This document shows positions 62,608-64,000 of a stretch of DNA of 64,000 bases, one piece after another. The stretch comes from Achromobacter animicus (GTDB lineage: Bacteria > Pseudomonadota > Gammaproteobacteria > Burkholderiales > Burkholderiaceae_B). Numbering within the stretch: the stretch's first letter is position 1; every line of letters begins with the position of its first letter. The stretch covers positions 186,001 to 250,000 of the forward strand of contig NZ_CADIJM010000002.1 in the NCBI RefSeq assembly GCF_902859585.1, written 5' to 3'. Position numbers and translations under genes: made by a program. The notes under the pieces were generated by a model. It worked only from the letters and a program-made list of their open reading frames with translations, was not told the origin of the DNA and made no database searches.

Positions 62608-62667
62608 TTTTGCTGCGACTATTGCTGCAACTATTGCTGCGTCATTCTCTGCAGCTTTTGCTGCGTC
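62608..62667. repeat. 12-bp tandem repeat in the hydroxylase-livK spacer
   Basis: Five adjacent 12-base units related to TATTGCTGCAAC (for example TTTTGCTGCGAC, TATTGCTGCGTC), with further decayed units to about 62691. On the + strand this reads as Ala/Thr/Ser-rich nonsense and on the - strand as AAIVAA-like repeats, but no gene is supported. Confidence 0.75.
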
Positions 62668-62684
62668 CTTTATTGCCGCGCCGT

Positions 62685-63908
62685 CTATTGCGGCGCGCTT
62701 CCCGCCAGGCAGTTCTCCACCTTCCACCCATACAGCCACTGCAATGCGTCATAGAACTGGGCCTGGCTGCGCCCCGTCCACAGCATGTTGCGCACGGTGC
62801 GCTCCACGCCGCGCGCGTGATAGAGCCTGCCCATTTCGCGTGTCGACCACACCACGCGCGCACTGCGCGGGATGCGAACCGATTCGTACAACCGGAAGGC
62901 GGCGGGCAGGTCGTGCTCGCACTGCCTGATGGCCTCGCCCAGCGTCACGGCGTCTTCCAGCGCCATGCAGGCGCCCTGAGCCATGTATTGCGTCATGGGA
63001 TGCGCGGCATCGCCCAGGATCGTGACGCGGCCCTCGCCCCACTGTTCCACCGGCTCGCGATCGGCGGTCGCCCAGCGCTTCCATGACGTCGGACGGTCCA
63101 GCATCTGATGCGGCGTCGGGTGTATGCCCTGGAAGTACGACAGCACCTCGTCCTTGCTGCCTTCCCGCACGCCCCATTCTTCCTGCTCGCGGCTATGGAA
63201 GGTGACGACCAGGTTGTATTGCTGCCCGCCGCGCAGCGGATAGTGCACCAGGTGGCAATGCGGCCCGGCCCACAGCACCGGGGCGTTGATGCGCAGCTCC
63301 CGGGGCATGTTCTCTTCTTCGACCACCGCGCGGTAGACCACGTGACCTGTGACGCGCGCCGGATCGCCCACCATGCGCTCGCGGATCACGGACTTGACGC
63401 CGTCTGCGCCCACCACCGCGTCGGCGCGGTAGCGGTTGCCGTGCGTGTCCACGACTTCCACGCCGTAATCGTCCTGCGTCATGCTGGCGATCTGCGTAGA
63501 CGTGCGGAACTGGATCAGCGGGTCCTGCTGCACGGCCTCCAGAATGGACAGATGGATGTCGGCGCGATGAATCACCGCATACGGGCCGCCAAACCGTGCT
63601 CGGAACGCTTCGCCGGTGTCGATGCGCACGACCTCCCTGGCGTCCACCGCATCCATCATGATGATGTGGTCGGTGAAGACCGCGCGCTCGCGCGCCGTGC
63701 GGCCCACGCCCAGGGCATCCAGCGCCGCGAAGGCATTGGGGCCAAGCTGGATGCCGGCGCCGATCTCGCCGATGTGCGCGGCCTGCTCCAGCAGTTGCAC
63801 GGCAATGCCCTGCCGCGTCAGCGCCAGCGCAGCCGCCAGCCCGCCAATGCCGCCGCCCACGACGATCACGGTTTGCGTCTTCGGGTTTGCCGCCTGGTTC
63901 GTAGTCAT
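62685..63908 (-). CDS. 3-hydroxybenzoate 6-hydroxylase (class A flavin monooxygenase)
   Basis: 407 residues. FAD-binding VIVVGGGIGGLAAALALTRQG (about 14-34), the DG motif VVGADGVKSVIRERM and the GD motif VTILGDAAHPMTQYMAQGACMALEDAV. The C-terminal FYDALQWLYGWKVENCLA resembles 3-hydroxybenzoate 6-hydroxylases, which make gentisate with NADH and O2. Salicylate 1-hydroxylase is the main alternative. Upstream of a Liv-type transporter on the same strand, so uptake and first oxidation are probably coupled. Confidence 0.85.
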   Translation of the reverse strand: MTTNQAANPKTQTVIVVGGGIGGLAAALALTRQGIAVQLLEQAAHIGEIGAGIQLGPNAFAALDALGVGRTARERAVFTDHIIMMDAVDAREVVRIDTGEAFRARFGGPYAVIHRADIHLSILEAVQQDPLIQFRTSTQIASMTQDDYGVEVVDTHGNRYRADAVVGADGVKSVIRERMVGDPARVTGHVVYRAVVEEENMPRELRINAPVLWAGPHCHLVHYPLRGGQQYNLVVTFHSREQEEWGVREGSKDEVLSYFQGIHPTPHQMLDRPTSWKRWATADREPVEQWGEGRVTILGDAAHPMTQYMAQGACMALEDAVTLGEAIRQCEHDLPAAFRLYESVRIPRSARVVWSTREMGRLYHARGVERTVRNMLWTGRSQAQFYDALQWLYGWKVENCLAGSAPQ

Positions 63909-63924
63909 GTCGGAATCTCGCGGG

Positions 63925-64000
63925 TCAGTCGTGGCCGCCCAGGAAGGCGCCCTGTTGCTTCAATTGCGCCTGCAGCGCGGAAATGGAAACGTCGCCGGGC
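63925..64000 (-). CDS. C-terminus of an unidentified upstream gene
   Basis: The last 25 codons of a leftward gene end at a TGA, 16 bp before the hydroxylase start, with residues GDVSISALQAQLKQQGAFLG and a short HD end. In this position a gentisate-pathway enzyme would be expected, but too little is visible to identify it. Confidence 0.6.
   Translation of the reverse strand, partial: PGDVSISALQAQLKQQGAFLGGHD

Noticed and set aside
1-64000. tRNA, rRNA, insertion sequence or prophage genes
   Set aside because: Read through for typical motifs and transposase or phage proteins; none seen.

Overview
The window comes from a GC-rich betaproteobacterium, most likely an Alcaligenaceae member such as Achromobacter or Bordetella. 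The evidence is about two-thirds GC coding DNA, three Bug-type (Bordetella uptake gene) periplasmic receptors, two complete branched-chain-type ABC transporters and many LysR, GntR, IclR and AraC regulators. The genus call is inference; there is no rRNA or tRNA gene to anchor it. I saw no insertion sequence, CRISPR array or prophage.

Layout. 1-4422: end of an alpha/beta hydrolase coupled to ppc, and divergent queC. 4529-10648: a lower-GC island read leftwards. It encodes a small protein, a DUF4123 adaptor, a 1090-residue MIX/VasX-like (BTH_I2691-type) type VI secretion effector and two tandem DUF6708 proteins, probably immunity. Starts and stops overlap through most of it. 10785-16679: MFS transporter and GNAT acetyltransferase, divergent LysR and AraC regulators, ilvD with its terminator. 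16736-18479: a hipBA toxin-antitoxin pair behind three 27-bp tandem operator repeats, then a LysR gene.

19507-34405 is one large catabolic locus. A GntR (FCD) regulator and an SDR face a leftward operon livK-livH-livM-livG-livF-SDR-E1 (fused alpha/beta)-VOC protein-E2-E3. Together these look like an uptake, alcohol-oxidation and 2-oxo-acid dehydrogenase pathway for an unidentified substrate. Two matching operator sites 21 bp apart sit in the divergent promoter. A SAF-domain oxidoreductase follows.

34477-40481: 5'-nucleotidase, thpR, an M24 peptidase-like protein, a GlxA-type regulator, an orphan cheD with a repetitive C-terminal tail, and ftsEX. 40775-45083: aapJQMP-type general amino-acid ABC transporter with terminator. 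45206-53649: Bug receptor; then a leftward set of gamma-glutamyltransferase, two Bug receptors, an M19 dipeptidase and a D-amino-acid-dehydrogenase-like oxidase, faced by an IclR regulator. This suggests peptide or D-amino-acid scavenging. 53675-56973: TonB siderophore receptor and PchR-like AraC regulator around a Fur-like palindrome. 57802-64000: a second Liv-type transporter with 3-hydroxybenzoate 6-hydroxylase, probably aromatic-acid uptake into the gentisate pathway.

Recurring themes are short palindromic GTGTCnGACAC repeats, one cluster of which is translated inside a permease gene, and a GC-rich hairpin between the binding-protein gene and the first permease gene in all three ABC operons.
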